This document shows, one piece after another, positions 1 through 8,825 of a stretch of 64,000 bases of DNA (position 1 is the first letter of the stretch; each line of letters opens with the position of its first letter). Made by a program: the position numbers and the translations under genes. A model generated the notes under the pieces. That model was not told where the DNA came from. It saw only the letters and a list, made by a program, of their open reading frames with translations, and ran no database searches. The DNA comes from Cyclobacterium marinum DSM 745 (GTDB taxonomy: Bacteria; Bacteroidota; Bacteroidia; Cytophagales; Cyclobacteriaceae). The stretch lies in the NCBI RefSeq assembly GCF_000222485.1, contig NC_015914.1, positions 1,426,001 through 1,490,000 of the forward strand, given 5' to 3'.

Positions 1-644
1 AAATTTATAGAAACAGGGATCCGAGGTTGATGCAAAGCCTCGTGGTACCCTATTCTTGGCAGCTTGGATGGAATGCAAACCAGCCTAGAAATATGCAACT
101 TGTTATCGCCACCGGTGTCAATGAGAATTTTGGTCAAATAAGAAACAATAGAGGATGGCAAACCTATATTTGGCGAAAGTTTGTTCCTGAGGGGAATATG
201 AACGGTGACCTTACTAACCGTGCACATACACCTATAAATTTCCCAATGATTCGATTGGCTGATGTTATATTAATGCTTGCAGAAGCTTATAATGAAACCA
301 ATGCATCGAGTAAAGCAATAACAGAAATTAACAAAATTCGGCAACGTTCCGGAATGCCTGGCCTGAACTCAGGGCACCCATCTTTAAATGTGTCAGGAGC
401 TGATGAAGTGAGGGAGCGAATCATTCATGAAAGAGCTGTTGAATTGGCCGGCGAAGGGCATCGGTATTTTGACCTTAAGCGCTGGGGTTTATTGGCTCAG
501 TTTACAGATGGTGTGATTGAGCAAGGTGTAACCGGATCTAATCTTTTTACTCGTGGCTATCAGGATAGGCACATTATTTGGCCTATTCCAGCACAAGAAA
601 TTGAAATTAATCCTAGTTTGAATCAAAACCCCGGTTGGGAATAA
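1..644 (+). CDS. SusD/RagB-family outer-membrane lipoprotein, 3' part
   Basis: The reading frame is open from the left edge (first full codon at base 3), so the gene is truncated by the window. Just before the first methionine the frame reads RDPRL, a motif common in SusD proteins. The C-terminal part has the family features: a helical segment around MLAEAYNETN followed by INKIRQRSGMP, then IIHERAVELAGEGHRYFDLKRW, and the typical ending SLNQNPGW. SusD proteins are surface lipoproteins that sit on a SusC TonB-dependent transporter and bind glycans. Its SusC partner should lie upstream, outside the window. A terminator follows directly, so this is the last gene of its unit. Confidence 0.9.
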   Translation, partial: IYRNRDPRLMQSLVVPYSWQLGWNANQPRNMQLVIATGVNENFGQIRNNRGWQTYIWRKFVPEGNMNGDLTNRAHTPINFPMIRLADVILMLAEAYNETNASSKAITEINKIRQRSGMPGLNSGHPSLNVSGADEVRERIIHERAVELAGEGHRYFDLKRWGLLAQFTDGVIEQGVTGSNLFTRGYQDRHIIWPIPAQEIEINPSLNQNPGWE

Positions 645-665
645 TTAAAATTTAAAATCATTTAC

Positions 666-709
666 ACCCGGCATGTTTTTTTATAGAAGATATGCCGGGT
701 TTATTTTTT
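666..709 (+). terminator. Rho-independent terminator after the susD-like gene
   Basis: ACCCGGCAT (666-674) pairs perfectly with ATGCCGGGT (692-700), and a T-rich tract follows (701-709). It lies 22 bases after the susD-like stop codon. Confidence 0.85.
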
Positions 710-841
710 CTTGCCAATCATTAAAAACGGTGGACTATTAAATCTCATCAAGCTGTAAAGGCGGTTAACAATAATCAACCCTTCCTCAATTCCCCATTAA
801 AGGTGGGATTTACTGATTTTGGGAATTAATTTTATTGATAA

Positions 842-1753
842 TTAATTCATCTTGTATTTTTCCCTGAATTCGGTAGGGCTTATACCTTCTCTCTTCTTAA
901 AAAGTCTCGAAAAATAAGGAGGATATTCAAACCCCAAATAATAGGCAACTTCTGCAACGGTCTTGTTTGGATCCAATAAGATATTCTTGGCCTCATCTAT
1001 CAGGTACAATTGCAAATGTTCTGTTGATGTCTTCCCTGTTTCTTTTTTGAGCGTATCACTTAGGTACCGCTGTGAAACCGACAGAATTTCTGCAATGTGT
1101 TCAATACTGGGAATTCCCTTTTCTTGCAATTGTCCCGAATCAAAATATTTTTCCAACTCAAGATTAAACTGCTCAAGCAGGTCATTTGAAAGAGCCTTCC
1201 GATTGATAAACTGCCTTTCGTAAAAACGATTGGCATACTTCAATAAGGTACTCAATTGAGAAATGATGATTTCCTTGCTAAATTCATCTTGATTGTTCTG
1301 ATATTCCAGATCAATATTTTCCACGATTGCTTCAATCTGCTTTTCTTCCCTAGGGGAAAGGTGAAGTGCCTCATTGACCGAATAGGAAAAAAAACCACAT
1401 TTCTTAATCTGATGAGCCAGCTCTGTTCCCTTAATAAAATCTTCGTGAAAGTTGATCGAAAAACCCTTTTGCTCAAACACAACCCTATTATCCCACTGTA
1501 AAACCTGCCTTGGGGCGATGAAAAACAAAGCTCCATTGGTGAAGTCATATTTGGTACGCCCATAATTCAAATCACCCTTTACAATTTTTTGGAAACTAAT
1601 GGTGTAGCAATCGTTGGTGATGGGTGGCGAACTCTCTTTGGGACACGGTAAAAACCCTTCTCCTGTGGCAGAAAAAACGCTTAGCATGGGATGCTCCGGA
1701 CGAGGAAGCTCCAAGTATTCCAAATAAGCCGATAATGTTTTAAAATGTTGCAT
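842..1753 (-). CDS. AraC-family transcriptional regulator
   Basis: This is a 303-residue protein with a C-terminal AraC/XylS double helix-turn-helix: the first helix pair is at about residues 216-238 (IEHIAEILSVSQRYLSDTL) and the second at about 264-287, with the family signature VAEVAYYLGFEYPPYFSRLF. Residues 1-190 form a divergent sensor half in which no ligand-binding family is recognised. The start codon lies one base after the stop of the upstream membrane-protein gene, so the two are almost certainly co-transcribed and perhaps translationally coupled. The target genes cannot be read from the sequence. Confidence 0.9.
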   Translation of the reverse strand: MQHFKTLSAYLEYLELPRPEHPMLSVFSATGEGFLPCPKESSPPITNDCYTISFQKIVKGDLNYGRTKYDFTNGALFFIAPRQVLQWDNRVVFEQKGFSINFHEDFIKGTELAHQIKKCGFFSYSVNEALHLSPREEKQIEAIVENIDLEYQNNQDEFSKEIIISQLSTLLKYANRFYERQFINRKALSNDLLEQFNLELEKYFDSGQLQEKGIPSIEHIAEILSVSQRYLSDTLKKETGKTSTEHLQLYLIDEAKNILLDPNKTVAEVAYYLGFEYPPYFSRLFKKREGISPTEFREKYKMN

Positions 1754-1754
1754 C

Positions 1755-2267
1755 TTATTTATCCAATTCTATTTCTGCTTGCTGTAACTGCTTGTTGTAA
1801 TCGTCTATCCGAGCATGTGCAGTGCCGTCGATCAACAAAATCACCACTAACATGGCAATGGAAGTAATCATGCTTGCACGCCAAATAGGTGAACTAACAA
1901 AAAGAAGTATAAATGCACAGGCCGCAATAATTAATGGGACAGCAGTGAAAACTACATTTTCATATTCTTTTAAAGTATTTTCTGTTCGCTCAAGTTCAGC
2001 CGAAACAAAAGCCTTGGCATCTGTATTATAGGCTGATTCAAATTGTGTGATTCTTGCTTTATTTGTAAAAAATAATCCAAGACCAATAATTAATAATAAA
2101 GCCCCGGCCACCAAGGTGGGGATGATATAGGCTTTGGCTATTTCTGTTTTCCCCAATTGCCAAAAACTCAAACTAGCCACCATAAATACCACCCCGAAAA
2201 AGATGAAAAATGGTGTTGAAAAAAGTTCGGCTTTTGCCCAATCTATAGCTGATTTTAAAATATCCAT
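1755..2267 (-). CDS. Small integral membrane protein with four predicted helices
   Basis: This 170-residue protein is not recognised as a named family. Two hydrophobic hairpins are visible: about residues 18-70 (FFIFFGVVFMVASLSF and IPTLVAGALLLIIGLGLFF) and about 103-145 (VVFTAVPLIIAACAFILLF and SIAMLVVILLI). A charged, probably cytoplasmic loop rich in Glu/Lys (about 75-102) separates them, and the tail ends in charged residues. It is the first gene of a two-gene unit with the AraC regulator, so it may be the regulator's target or sensor partner; that is inference only. Confidence 0.7.
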   Translation of the reverse strand: MDILKSAIDWAKAELFSTPFFIFFGVVFMVASLSFWQLGKTEIAKAYIIPTLVAGALLLIIGLGLFFTNKARITQFESAYNTDAKAFVSAELERTENTLKEYENVVFTAVPLIIAACAFILLFVSSPIWRASMITSIAMLVVILLIDGTAHARIDDYNKQLQQAEIELDK

Positions 2268-2810
2268 GATATTGAGTTCTAGAGTTTCTCTAATTTATAA
2301 ATTCCATTTTATACTTTTTGTCTTTTCTGACAATTCCTACAACTTATTCTCGTAGATTTCTTTTGATTATTTGACAAGTTGTACCATTAGTTTACCTTAT
2401 ACTAAAAGGCTTATTTCCTTTACCTTTTTTATTTTAATAAGCGGGCAATTTTGTTTCGCGAAGTCTGTATTAATTAATGATACAAAGATACCGCAGAGGA
2501 CAAAATTTACTTTACACAGATTTTCAATTCTTGTATACTTTTTGGTAGGCTCTAGCTCTTATCAGCCTTAATCAACTGTCTATTTGAGCTACTAATTACT
2601 TGTTTTTACATTTCATGGACAATCCCCTTGACGCTAATCTAAAATATCACTTTAAGGGTATTAAAAATCCCCCTTTCTAAAACCAACTTTAATGGAATGG
2701 TAAAAAGTAATCGTAAGTATTAAAGGTATATTCCAATGTTAAAACAAAATGATTAACAGTCTGAAAATCACCATAAATTTTAACTCAAAATTTTGTGGGA
2801 TAAAAATCTC
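2268..2810. other. Divergent intergenic region, AT-rich
   Basis: This stretch separates the minus-strand AraC unit from the plus-strand arsenic operon and must hold both promoters. Apart from the ArsR-type operator at its right end nothing specific was recognised. A short open frame at 2371-2571 has no family resemblance and is not called. Confidence 0.5.
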
Positions 2811-2828
2811 ATCGTAATATTGCAATGA
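2811..2828 (+). promoter_or_regulatory. Probable ArsR operator upstream of arsR
   Basis: ATCGTAATATTGCAAT is an imperfect palindrome: the half-sites ATCGTAAT and ATTGCAAT match as inverted repeats at six of eight positions. It ends 13-15 bases before the arsR start. Almost the same sequence recurs at 3197-3212, upstream of the arsenate reductase gene. ArsR-family repressors bind such imperfect inverted repeats, so autoregulation is likely. Confidence 0.7.
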
Positions 2829-2841
2829 AATACTATAAAAT

Positions 2842-3177
2842 ATGGGTTTAACAAAATCAGATCTATTTACCAAAGAGCAAAATGACCTGGCGCTTGTGGC
2901 CAAAGCTTTTGCTCACCCCGCACGAGTAGCCATCATTCACTTTTTAATAAAAACCAATGCCTGTGTCAATGGAGACTTAGTACAAGAGCTTGGCTTAGCA
3001 CAGCCTACAGTGAGTCAGCACCTAAGAGAACTTAAAGACATTGGAATTATTCAGGGAACTATAGAAGGTCCTAGGGTAAGTTATTGTATCAACCCTACAA
3101 AGTGGAATGAAATTAAAGTCTTATTTAACCAAACATTCGAAAAATTTAAAAACCCGATTCAAGGAGATTGTTGCTAA
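2842..3177 (+). CDS. arsR: ArsR/SmtB-family metalloregulator
   Basis: This 111-residue protein has the ArsR winged helix: KAFAHPARVAIIHFL, then the recognition region GDLVQELGLAQPTVSQHLRE, then the wing GIIQGTIEGPRVSY. Candidate As(III) ligands are Cys41 at the start of the DNA-reading segment, Cys82, and a terminal Cys110-Cys111 pair. It does not carry the classical ELCVCDL motif of E. coli ArsR. It opens the arsenic operon, and two matching near-palindromes flank it (2811-2828 and 3197-3213). The 121-base gap to the next gene, with its own operator copy, suggests a second promoter. Confidence 0.93.
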   Translation: MGLTKSDLFTKEQNDLALVAKAFAHPARVAIIHFLIKTNACVNGDLVQELGLAQPTVSQHLRELKDIGIIQGTIEGPRVSYCINPTKWNEIKVLFNQTFEKFKNPIQGDCC

Positions 3178-3196
3178 AAAAAATTTTACCAACCCT

Positions 3197-3213
3197 ATCG
3201 TAATAATGCAATA
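3197..3213 (+). promoter_or_regulatory. Second probable ArsR operator, upstream of the arsenate reductase gene
   Basis: ATCGTAATAATGCAATA differs from the arsR-proximal copy at one position within the 16-base core. It lies about 85 bases before the next start codon. The repeated occurrence in two promoters of one operon is the main evidence that it is a binding site. Confidence 0.65.
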
Positions 3214-3298
3214 AGACAATATCGGATTTTATAAAACAAACTAAGGAGTAATTCTTTTAGCAAATAAGCAATAGTGTAACCAAAATAAAACGATCAAA

Positions 3299-4078
3299 AT
3301 GAAAAAAACCATCTTATCTATCTCCATAGCAATGGCATTGTTATCGAGTTGCTCTCAAGGAAACAAAGATCAAGCTGCAAATGACCCTATCAATGAAGTG
3401 AATGTTGTTGCAGAGGTCAAAACAGAAAATACTAGCAAACCAAAAGGAGAAGGCATTACCATGTATCCGGAACTAAGTAAATACATCGAAACCGTGAAAG
3501 CAGGTATGGAGGCTATACCCCAAGATCGTAAAAATCAACTGAAGAAAATTGCCTTATTTGTTAAGACCAAGAAACAATCCAATGAGGACGCAAATTTAAC
3601 TTTCATTTGCACCCATAACAGCCGAAGGAGTCATATGAGTCAAATATGGGCATCTACGGCAGCCAACTATTACAATATAGCAGACGGAATCAATACTTTC
3701 TCTGGAGGTACTGAAGCCACCGCTTTTAACCCTAGGGCGGTAGCCGCTATGCAGCGAGCGGGTTTTGCTGTGGAAAACCCGGGTGGAGATAATCCTCACT
3801 ATAAAGTAACTTTTGCAACAGAGGGAGCTGAATTGGAGTGCTTCTCAAAAAAATATGATGACCCTACCAATATTAATGAAAATTTTGTAGCCGTCATGAC
3901 CTGTTCTGAAGCGGACAAAAATTGTCCCTTTATCCCAGGTGCCACTTTGAGAGTTCCCATCCCATACGAGGATCCAAAAATTGCAGACAATACCGATCAG
4001 GAAGCTTCAAAGTATGATGAAAGGTGCCTGCAAATTGCTACTGAAATGTTTTACCTTATGTCTCAAGTAAAAGTATAA
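3299..4078 (+). CDS. arsC: Exported lipoprotein arsenate reductase, thioredoxin-linked (LMW phosphatase fold)
   Basis: This 259-residue protein starts with a lipoprotein signal: hydrophobic residues 5-15, then LLSSC with lipidation at Cys18. A polar linker follows (about 19-52). The catalytic part has the P-loop CX5R motif CTHNSRRS (Cys104 to Arg110) and then TCSEADKNCPF, in which Cys202 and Cys209 are seven residues apart, as Cys82 and Cys89 are in thioredoxin-linked ArsC. YEDP (about 223-226) fits the same family. All three redox cysteines are thus present. Members of this family known to reduce arsenate act in the cytoplasm, so the signal peptide is unusual. The DsbD-like gene begins five bases after the stop and is a plausible electron donor. 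A phosphatase role remains possible. Confidence 0.85.
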   Translation: MKKTILSISIAMALLSSCSQGNKDQAANDPINEVNVVAEVKTENTSKPKGEGITMYPELSKYIETVKAGMEAIPQDRKNQLKKIALFVKTKKQSNEDANLTFICTHNSRRSHMSQIWASTAANYYNIADGINTFSGGTEATAFNPRAVAAMQRAGFAVENPGGDNPHYKVTFATEGAELECFSKKYDDPTNINENFVAVMTCSEADKNCPFIPGATLRVPIPYEDPKIADNTDQEASKYDERCLQIATEMFYLMSQVKV

Positions 4079-4083
4079 GATAA

Positions 4084-5430
4084 ATGATGAAAAAATTCTC
4101 TATACTTTTAATATTTACCCTTGTCGTAAGCCGGGTACAAGCCCAGTCCGTCTTTGACCAAATGAATAATTGGGTTGGTTCTCAATTGGCTGAAAGCACA
4201 GGCATTGGCGCCTATCTTTTTTTATTACTCGGTGGGGTTTTGGCAAGTTTATTACCTTGCGTTTACCCTCTATACCCGCTGACTGTAAGTTTCTTAAGGA
4301 ATAAAAAAAGCAAGCTGGGCAAATTTGCTCACCCCCTAACCTATTATTTTGGATTGGCCTTAATTTATTTTATTTTCGGACTAATTGCTTCAGTAACAGG
4401 AGGAGCTTTCAATGAAATCTTACGCCTTCCATTGGCTAATCTTTCTATCGGGTTATTATTAATTATTTTGGCTTTAGCAACCGTTGATTATTTGCATTTA
4501 CCATTTTTTGGTGGGCAATTGGACAGTAAACAAGAAGGGCTTGGTGGTACCTTACTAATGGGAGCCGGTGCAGGATTGCTTTCATCAGCCTGCGTCGGAC
4601 CAATCGTTGTAAGTATCTTAGTAGCTATCGCTTCTAATGTCGATGGAGTAACCATAGGCCTAGCTGCAACAGCAGCTTTTAAAATGATGCTTTTCGGTTT
4701 TGGGGTGGGCGTCCCGGTACTGCTCTTAGGTGTATTTGGCTTGGCCCTACCTAAAAGCGGGAAATGGATGCTTTATGTTCAATGGGTTTTCGCTTTATTG
4801 ATTGGCTATTTTGCCTATGGTTACCTAATTAAAGGGTTCAATGGATTGGGTTTAAGTGATACAGTAGGGTTTTACTTATTTATTGGGTCAGTATTGGTAT
4901 TTTTGGCTGCCTTCAATCTACAGGAAACTGGGAAAAGCAATCAGCTAAAGACAAAAGTCTCTCTATTTACACTTGCCGGAGTTGTGGGCTTCTTTATTAT
5001 TGGTGCCAATACTCTTCCGGCAGGAACTACAGCCACAGCGCCAAATCAAATGGCAATAGAAAGTTCTTCTGAGAATATCGAACAAAAGGGAGAACTCACC
5101 TGGTACTTAAACAAGGAAGCTGCATATCAAAAAGCTGCTGAAACAGGAAAATTGGTTTTTGTAGATTTTCATGGTGATTGGTGCACCAATTGTAAAGCTT
5201 TTCAAAAAAACACACAAGAAGACAAAGCCTTAAACAGTGCTTTACAAAACGCCATTTTGTATAAAGTCTATGATACTTCTCCCGAATTTGAAAAATACCG
5301 AAATGATCCTCGATTTCCGGAACTGAAGGTAGGTCTTCCTTTTTTCCTCATTACTGATGGCACAGGGAATGTTATTTACAAAACAAATGATTATACCAAG
5401 ACGGAAGAAATGCAATTGTTTCTCAATTGA
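4084..5430 (+). CDS. DsbD-like transmembrane electron carrier with C-terminal thioredoxin domain
   Basis: This 448-residue protein has a signal peptide (residues 1-20), eight hydrophobic segments (about 41-310) and a periplasmic thioredoxin-like domain (about 335-448). The two membrane redox cysteines of the DsbD beta/CcdA domain are Cys59 (LLPCVYPLYPL) and Cys170 (SSACVGPIV). The C-terminal domain has the CXXC site WCTNC (Cys367, Cys370). The N-terminal alpha domain of full DsbD is missing, so the thioredoxin domain itself must hand electrons to a substrate. Five bases separate it from the arsenate reductase lipoprotein, the obvious candidate. A general cytochrome-maturation or disulfide role cannot be excluded. 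Two ATG codons lie in tandem at 4084 and 4087. Confidence 0.88.
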   Translation: MMKKFSILLIFTLVVSRVQAQSVFDQMNNWVGSQLAESTGIGAYLFLLLGGVLASLLPCVYPLYPLTVSFLRNKKSKLGKFAHPLTYYFGLALIYFIFGLIASVTGGAFNEILRLPLANLSIGLLLIILALATVDYLHLPFFGGQLDSKQEGLGGTLLMGAGAGLLSSACVGPIVVSILVAIASNVDGVTIGLAATAAFKMMLFGFGVGVPVLLLGVFGLALPKSGKWMLYVQWVFALLIGYFAYGYLIKGFNGLGLSDTVGFYLFIGSVLVFLAAFNLQETGKSNQLKTKVSLFTLAGVVGFFIIGANTLPAGTTATAPNQMAIESSSENIEQKGELTWYLNKEAAYQKAAETGKLVFVDFHGDWCTNCKAFQKNTQEDKALNSALQNAILYKVYDTSPEFEKYRNDPRFPELKVGLPFFLITDGTGNVIYKTNDYTKTEEMQLFLN

Positions 5431-5490
5431 ACCTAAAAAAGTTATAAAACTTCAAATACTAGCCACCTCACTAAGGGTGAAATAAAATCA

Positions 5491-5536
5491 TCTCAGTTAA
5501 GCCTGAAATACCAACAATTTTCAGGCTTAACTGAGA
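5491..5536. repeat. Perfect 18-bp inverted repeat between the dsbD-like gene and acr3
   Basis: TCTCAGTTAAGCCTGAAA (5491-5508) and its exact reverse complement (5519-5536) flank a 10-base loop. No T-tract follows, so it is not a classical terminator. It ends 36 bases before the acr3 start and could be an mRNA-stability or attenuation hairpin, or an operator. Confidence 0.85.
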
Positions 5537-5572
5537 CAATTGATAGTGAATCTGTCAAAAATTAATAACAAA

Positions 5573-6628
5573 ATGAGCAATAAAAAACTAAGTTTTCTAG
5601 ACCAATACCTTACCCTCTGGATTTTTATAGCCATGGGCTTGGGCGTTGGTATTGGTTACCTAATCCCATCTAGTGCTTCCTTTATTGAATCTTTTAGTAA
5701 AGGTAGTACCAATATACCCATTGCCATTGGCTTAATTTTAATGATGTACCCTCCCTTAGCCAAGGTTAATTACAGCCTATTACCGAAAGTATTTAAAAAT
5801 GTAAAAATCCTCTCCGTATCCCTATTACTTAATTGGATCATAGGACCGGTACTGATGTTTGTTTTAGCCTTGGTATTCTTGCAGGATTATCCAGAATACA
5901 TGGTAGGCTTAATCTTGATTGGTCTGGCCCGGTGCATTGCGATGGTTTTGGTATGGAATGACTTGGCAGAAGGTAGTAGTGAATATGGTGCAGGGCTTGT
6001 AGCCCTTAACAGTATTTTTCAAGTTTTCGGTTACAGCTTTTATGCATGGATTTTCATTACAGTTTTACCCCCTTACTTTGGTTTTGAAGGTGCCATTGTA
6101 GACATTTCCATAGCCACTATAGCAGAAAGTGTGGCAATCTATCTGGGCATTCCTTTCTTGGCAGGCATGTTGAGTAGGTACTTTTTAATAAAGTACAAAG
6201 GTGAAACTTGGTACACCACCAAATTTATACCAACCATTTCTCCTTTAACTTTGATCGCCCTATTGTTTACCATTGTTGTGATGTTTTCACTTAAAGGGGA
6301 GATGATTGTAAAAATCCCAATGGACGTGGTGCGTATCGCTATCCCATTAATGATTTATTTCACCCTAATGTTTTTAATCGGCTTCTTTATTAGCAAAGCG
6401 ACCGGTGCTGATTACGACAAGAATGCATCAATTGCCTTCACTGCAGCGGGAAATAATTTTGAACTTGCTATTGCAGTTGCCATTGCTGTTTTTGGCCTGA
6501 ATTCAGGCCAAGCTTTTACCGGAGTGATTGGGCCATTGGTAGAAGTTCCTGCCTTGATATTATTGGTAAGAATATCCCTTTGGCTAAAAAAGAAATATTA
6601 TGGCCAATCCATTCCTACTGACACATGA
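5573..6628 (+). CDS. acr3: ACR3-family arsenite efflux permease
   Basis: The chosen start is the ATG at 5573, giving 351 residues that begin [16 protein letters not shown], the usual ACR3 beginning; an in-frame TTG at 5540 is less likely. About ten hydrophobic helices span the protein. The family signature [14 protein letters not shown] (residues 119-132) contains Cys121, the conserved cysteine needed for arsenite transport in characterised ACR3 proteins. A second signature, [16 protein letters not shown], lies near the C-terminus. It exports As(III) across the inner membrane. The stop overlaps the start of the next gene (ATGA), so translation is probably coupled. Confidence 0.94.
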   Translation: MSNKKLSFLDQYLTLWIFIAMGLGVGIGYLIPSSASFIESFSKGSTNIPIAIGLILMMYPPLAKVNYSLLPKVFKNVKILSVSLLLNWIIGPVLMFVLALVFLQDYPEYMVGLILIGLARCIAMVLVWNDLAEGSSEYGAGLVALNSIFQVFGYSFYAWIFITVLPPYFGFEGAIVDISIATIAESVAIYLGIPFLAGMLSRYFLIKYKGETWYTTKFIPTISPLTLIALLFTIVVMFSLKGEMIVKIPMDVVRIAIPLMIYFTLMFLIGFFISKATGADYDKNASIAFTAAGNNFELAIAVAIAVFGLNSGQAFTGVIGPLVEVPALILLVRISLWLKKKYYGQSIPTDT

Positions 6629-7353
6629 AAATTGCTATATTCTCCGATGTACATGCCAACCTCCCTGCGCTTGAAGCCTTTTTCAAGGATATAGACCAAG
6701 TTAATCCAGATGCTATTTACTGTCTAGGAGATTTGGTAGGGTATAATGTATGGCCCAACGAAGTGGTTAGAAAGCTCCGAGAAAGGAATATCCCTACAAT
6801 AATGGGAAATCATGAAGAAGCCTTACTTCCCCCCCCTGGAAAAGAAGAACAATTTACTAACAAGGGGTTAACAAGGTCATTGCTAACTGAGGAGAATTTG
6901 GATTATTTGATTAATTTACCCAGACATTTGTCCCTTAGCTTTTACAATATTTGGGGGGATTGTAATTGGCTAATGGTGCATGGAAGTCCAAGATCCACTA
7001 CAGATTATATGGTGGAAGACTACCCTGAATCTGAGGTTTTAAAATTGATGGATCAAAACCATGCCGACCTACTGCTATGTGGACATACCCACAAGCCATT
7101 CCATAGGATAATAAAATCAGGCGATCGATTTAAGCACATAGTCAATATAGGTTCTGTAGGAAAACCTAAAGATGGAGACACCCGGCTTTGTTATGCGCTT
7201 ATTGAATTCAATCAATCTTTAAACCTCCGGCAACCGGATTCATTACAAGTCAGTTTTCGCAGACGGGCATATGATTTAGATACCTCAGCACGAGCAATAG
7301 AAGAAAGTGCCTTTGACAATGCCTATTCTTTTGCCCTTCGGCAAGGTAAATAA
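6625..7353 (+). CDS. Calcineurin-like metallophosphoesterase
   Basis: This 242-residue protein carries the full set of two-metal phosphoesterase motifs: DVH (Asp8, His10), GD (35-36), GNHE (61-64), VHGS (about 118-121) and GHTH (153-156). The compact size without a signal peptide resembles the YfcE/MJ0936 type of cytoplasmic phosphodiesterase. Its start overlaps the acr3 stop by four bases, placing it in the arsenic operon. The substrate is unknown; the linkage suggests a role in the response to arsenate or phosphate stress, which is inference. It is the last gene of the operon, followed by a convergent sulfatase gene 14 bases away. Confidence 0.88.
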   Translation: MKIAIFSDVHANLPALEAFFKDIDQVNPDAIYCLGDLVGYNVWPNEVVRKLRERNIPTIMGNHEEALLPPPGKEEQFTNKGLTRSLLTEENLDYLINLPRHLSLSFYNIWGDCNWLMVHGSPRSTTDYMVEDYPESEVLKLMDQNHADLLLCGHTHKPFHRIIKSGDRFKHIVNIGSVGKPKDGDTRLCYALIEFNQSLNLRQPDSLQVSFRRRAYDLDTSARAIEESAFDNAYSFALRQGK

Positions 7354-7367
7354 CATTAAACCTATAA

Positions 7368-8825
7368 CTATTCCTTATTATTTAATGAATCGGGCTTTAA
7401 GCTGGGCATCGAGTGGTACCAATTGACTACTTTTCTAGTCATTGATTTTACTCTTTCCGGCTGAAATACAGCAAGGTTTTTATGTTCACTCTCATCTTCT
7501 ACAATATTGTACAATTCAGGTCTGCCTCCATCGTAATCACATAAAAGCTTCCATGGACCTTCTCGCATAGCTAAGTCAGGTAGGTTTTTAAAACCATAGT
7601 AATTTTTTCTATCAGGAGGCCGGCTGTAATAAATAGGGGACTGCCGAGATAAATCGGACTTTCCCAGTACGGTTTCTAAAACGTCTTCTCCATCTGAAAT
7701 TGCTTTATCAGCGGCTTTTGCACCTACAAATGAAAGTAAAGATGGTTTTAAATCCATTGCCGAAAAAACAGATGTATTGTTTCGCTTCCCTATGACATTC
7801 TCATCTATAAAAGCAGGTCCCCAGACAATTAAAGATGACCTTATCCCTCCTTCGTATAAATGTGTTTTATACCCCTTTAGATCACCGGCAGTTCCTGCTC
7901 CAAGTTCAGGCCCATTGTCTGAGCAAAATATTATTAAAGTATTTTCACGCAAGGATTCATTGTTGTTTATAAAGTCGAAAAGCTTACCGAATTGTAAATC
8001 CATTTCTTCCAAAACAGCATGATACAAATCCTTTTTGCTTGACTCCTTGGTCAATTCATATTCCTTAAAAGAGGGCCAATACGGGCTGTGAACATCATCC
8101 GGCCAGATATTAATATAAAACGGTTTATTTTTATCTTGTGCTTTTCCAATAAAATCTATGGCTGCATTAATAAAGCCGGAGGTAATTTCAGATCGTTGCA
8201 TCCAAGTAACAGGTCCTCCAAGGATTTCTGCATCTTCCCATATCCTTCCTACCTTCCCTGTTTCATCCATCGTTAAAGGCAGCAACTTGGCCCCCATACC
8301 TTCGAAATTGGTTAAGGATTCGTCAAAGCCATAGTCTGTAATCGCAGGGGCTTCCGCAACATCTCTTTGCCCACCCATGTGCCATTTCCCAAAGTGACCC
8401 GTAACATACCCGGCTTTTTTGAGATCTCTTGCAAGCATTGGTGCAGCAGGATCCAGCCAATTTGCAAGGCCTCTTTCAGCATTTACCTTTCTATAGGCCA
8501 AATAAGATGTAATGTTCCACCTTTGTGGATAGGTACCGGTGGATATGGCCACCCGAGAGGGGGAACAGATGGGAGAATTTACATAAAACTGGTCGAAACG
8601 AATACCTTCTGCAGCTAACTTGTCTATATTGGGAGTTTTGGCAGCAAGGTTGCCAAAACTTGACAAATCCCCATAGCCCATATCGTCAATGAAAATCAAT
8701 ATAATATTGGGTTTTATTCTTTTTTCAGTCGCATCACAAGCTACTATAAAAAACAAAATCAATACAATAAATAGCCACGGTGTTTTTTTTATGGGTAGAA
8801 AATCAAATTTTGACATAAATTTCAT
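7368..8825 (-). CDS. Sulfatase lipoprotein (formylglycine type)
   Basis: The first of two sulfatases in the window. The catalytic motif is CSPSR in SPICSPSRVAISTGTYP, where the cysteine is oxidised to formylglycine by a separate maturase. Metal and substrate motifs are also present: IDDMGYGD near the N-terminus, GKWHMGG, and CSDNGPELG. The N-terminus has a hydrophobic segment ending in IVACD, a lipobox, so the enzyme is probably membrane-anchored. The frame is open to an ATG at 8861, but the in-frame ATG at 8825 (MKFMSKF) gives a better signal peptide. It likely removes sulfate esters from polysaccharides; the substrate cannot be read from the sequence. No SusC/D pair adjoins it. Confidence 0.9.
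   Translation of the reverse strand: MKFMSKFDFLPIKKTPWLFIVLILFFIVACDATEKRIKPNIILIFIDDMGYGDLSSFGNLAAKTPNIDKLAAEGIRFDQFYVNSPICSPSRVAISTGTYPQRWNITSYLAYRKVNAERGLANWLDPAAPMLARDLKKAGYVTGHFGKWHMGGQRDVAEAPAITDYGFDESLTNFEGMGAKLLPLTMDETGKVGRIWEDAEILGGPVTWMQRSEITSGFINAAIDFIGKAQDKNKPFYINIWPDDVHSPYWPSFKEYELTKESSKKDLYHAVLEEMDLQFGKLFDFINNNESLRENTLIIFCSDNGPELGAGTAGDLKGYKTHLYEGGIRSSLIVWGPAFIDENVIGKRNNTSVFSAMDLKPSLLSFVGAKAADKAISDGEDVLETVLGKSDLSRQSPIYYSRPPDRKNYYGFKNLPDLAMREGPWKLLCDYDGGRPELYNIVEDESEHKNLAVFQPERVKSMTRKVVNWYHSMPSLKPDSLNNKE

Noticed and set aside
2371..2571. Open frame of 66 codons in the divergent region before arsR
   Set aside because: No family resemblance; hydrophobic low-complexity product in an AT-rich promoter region.
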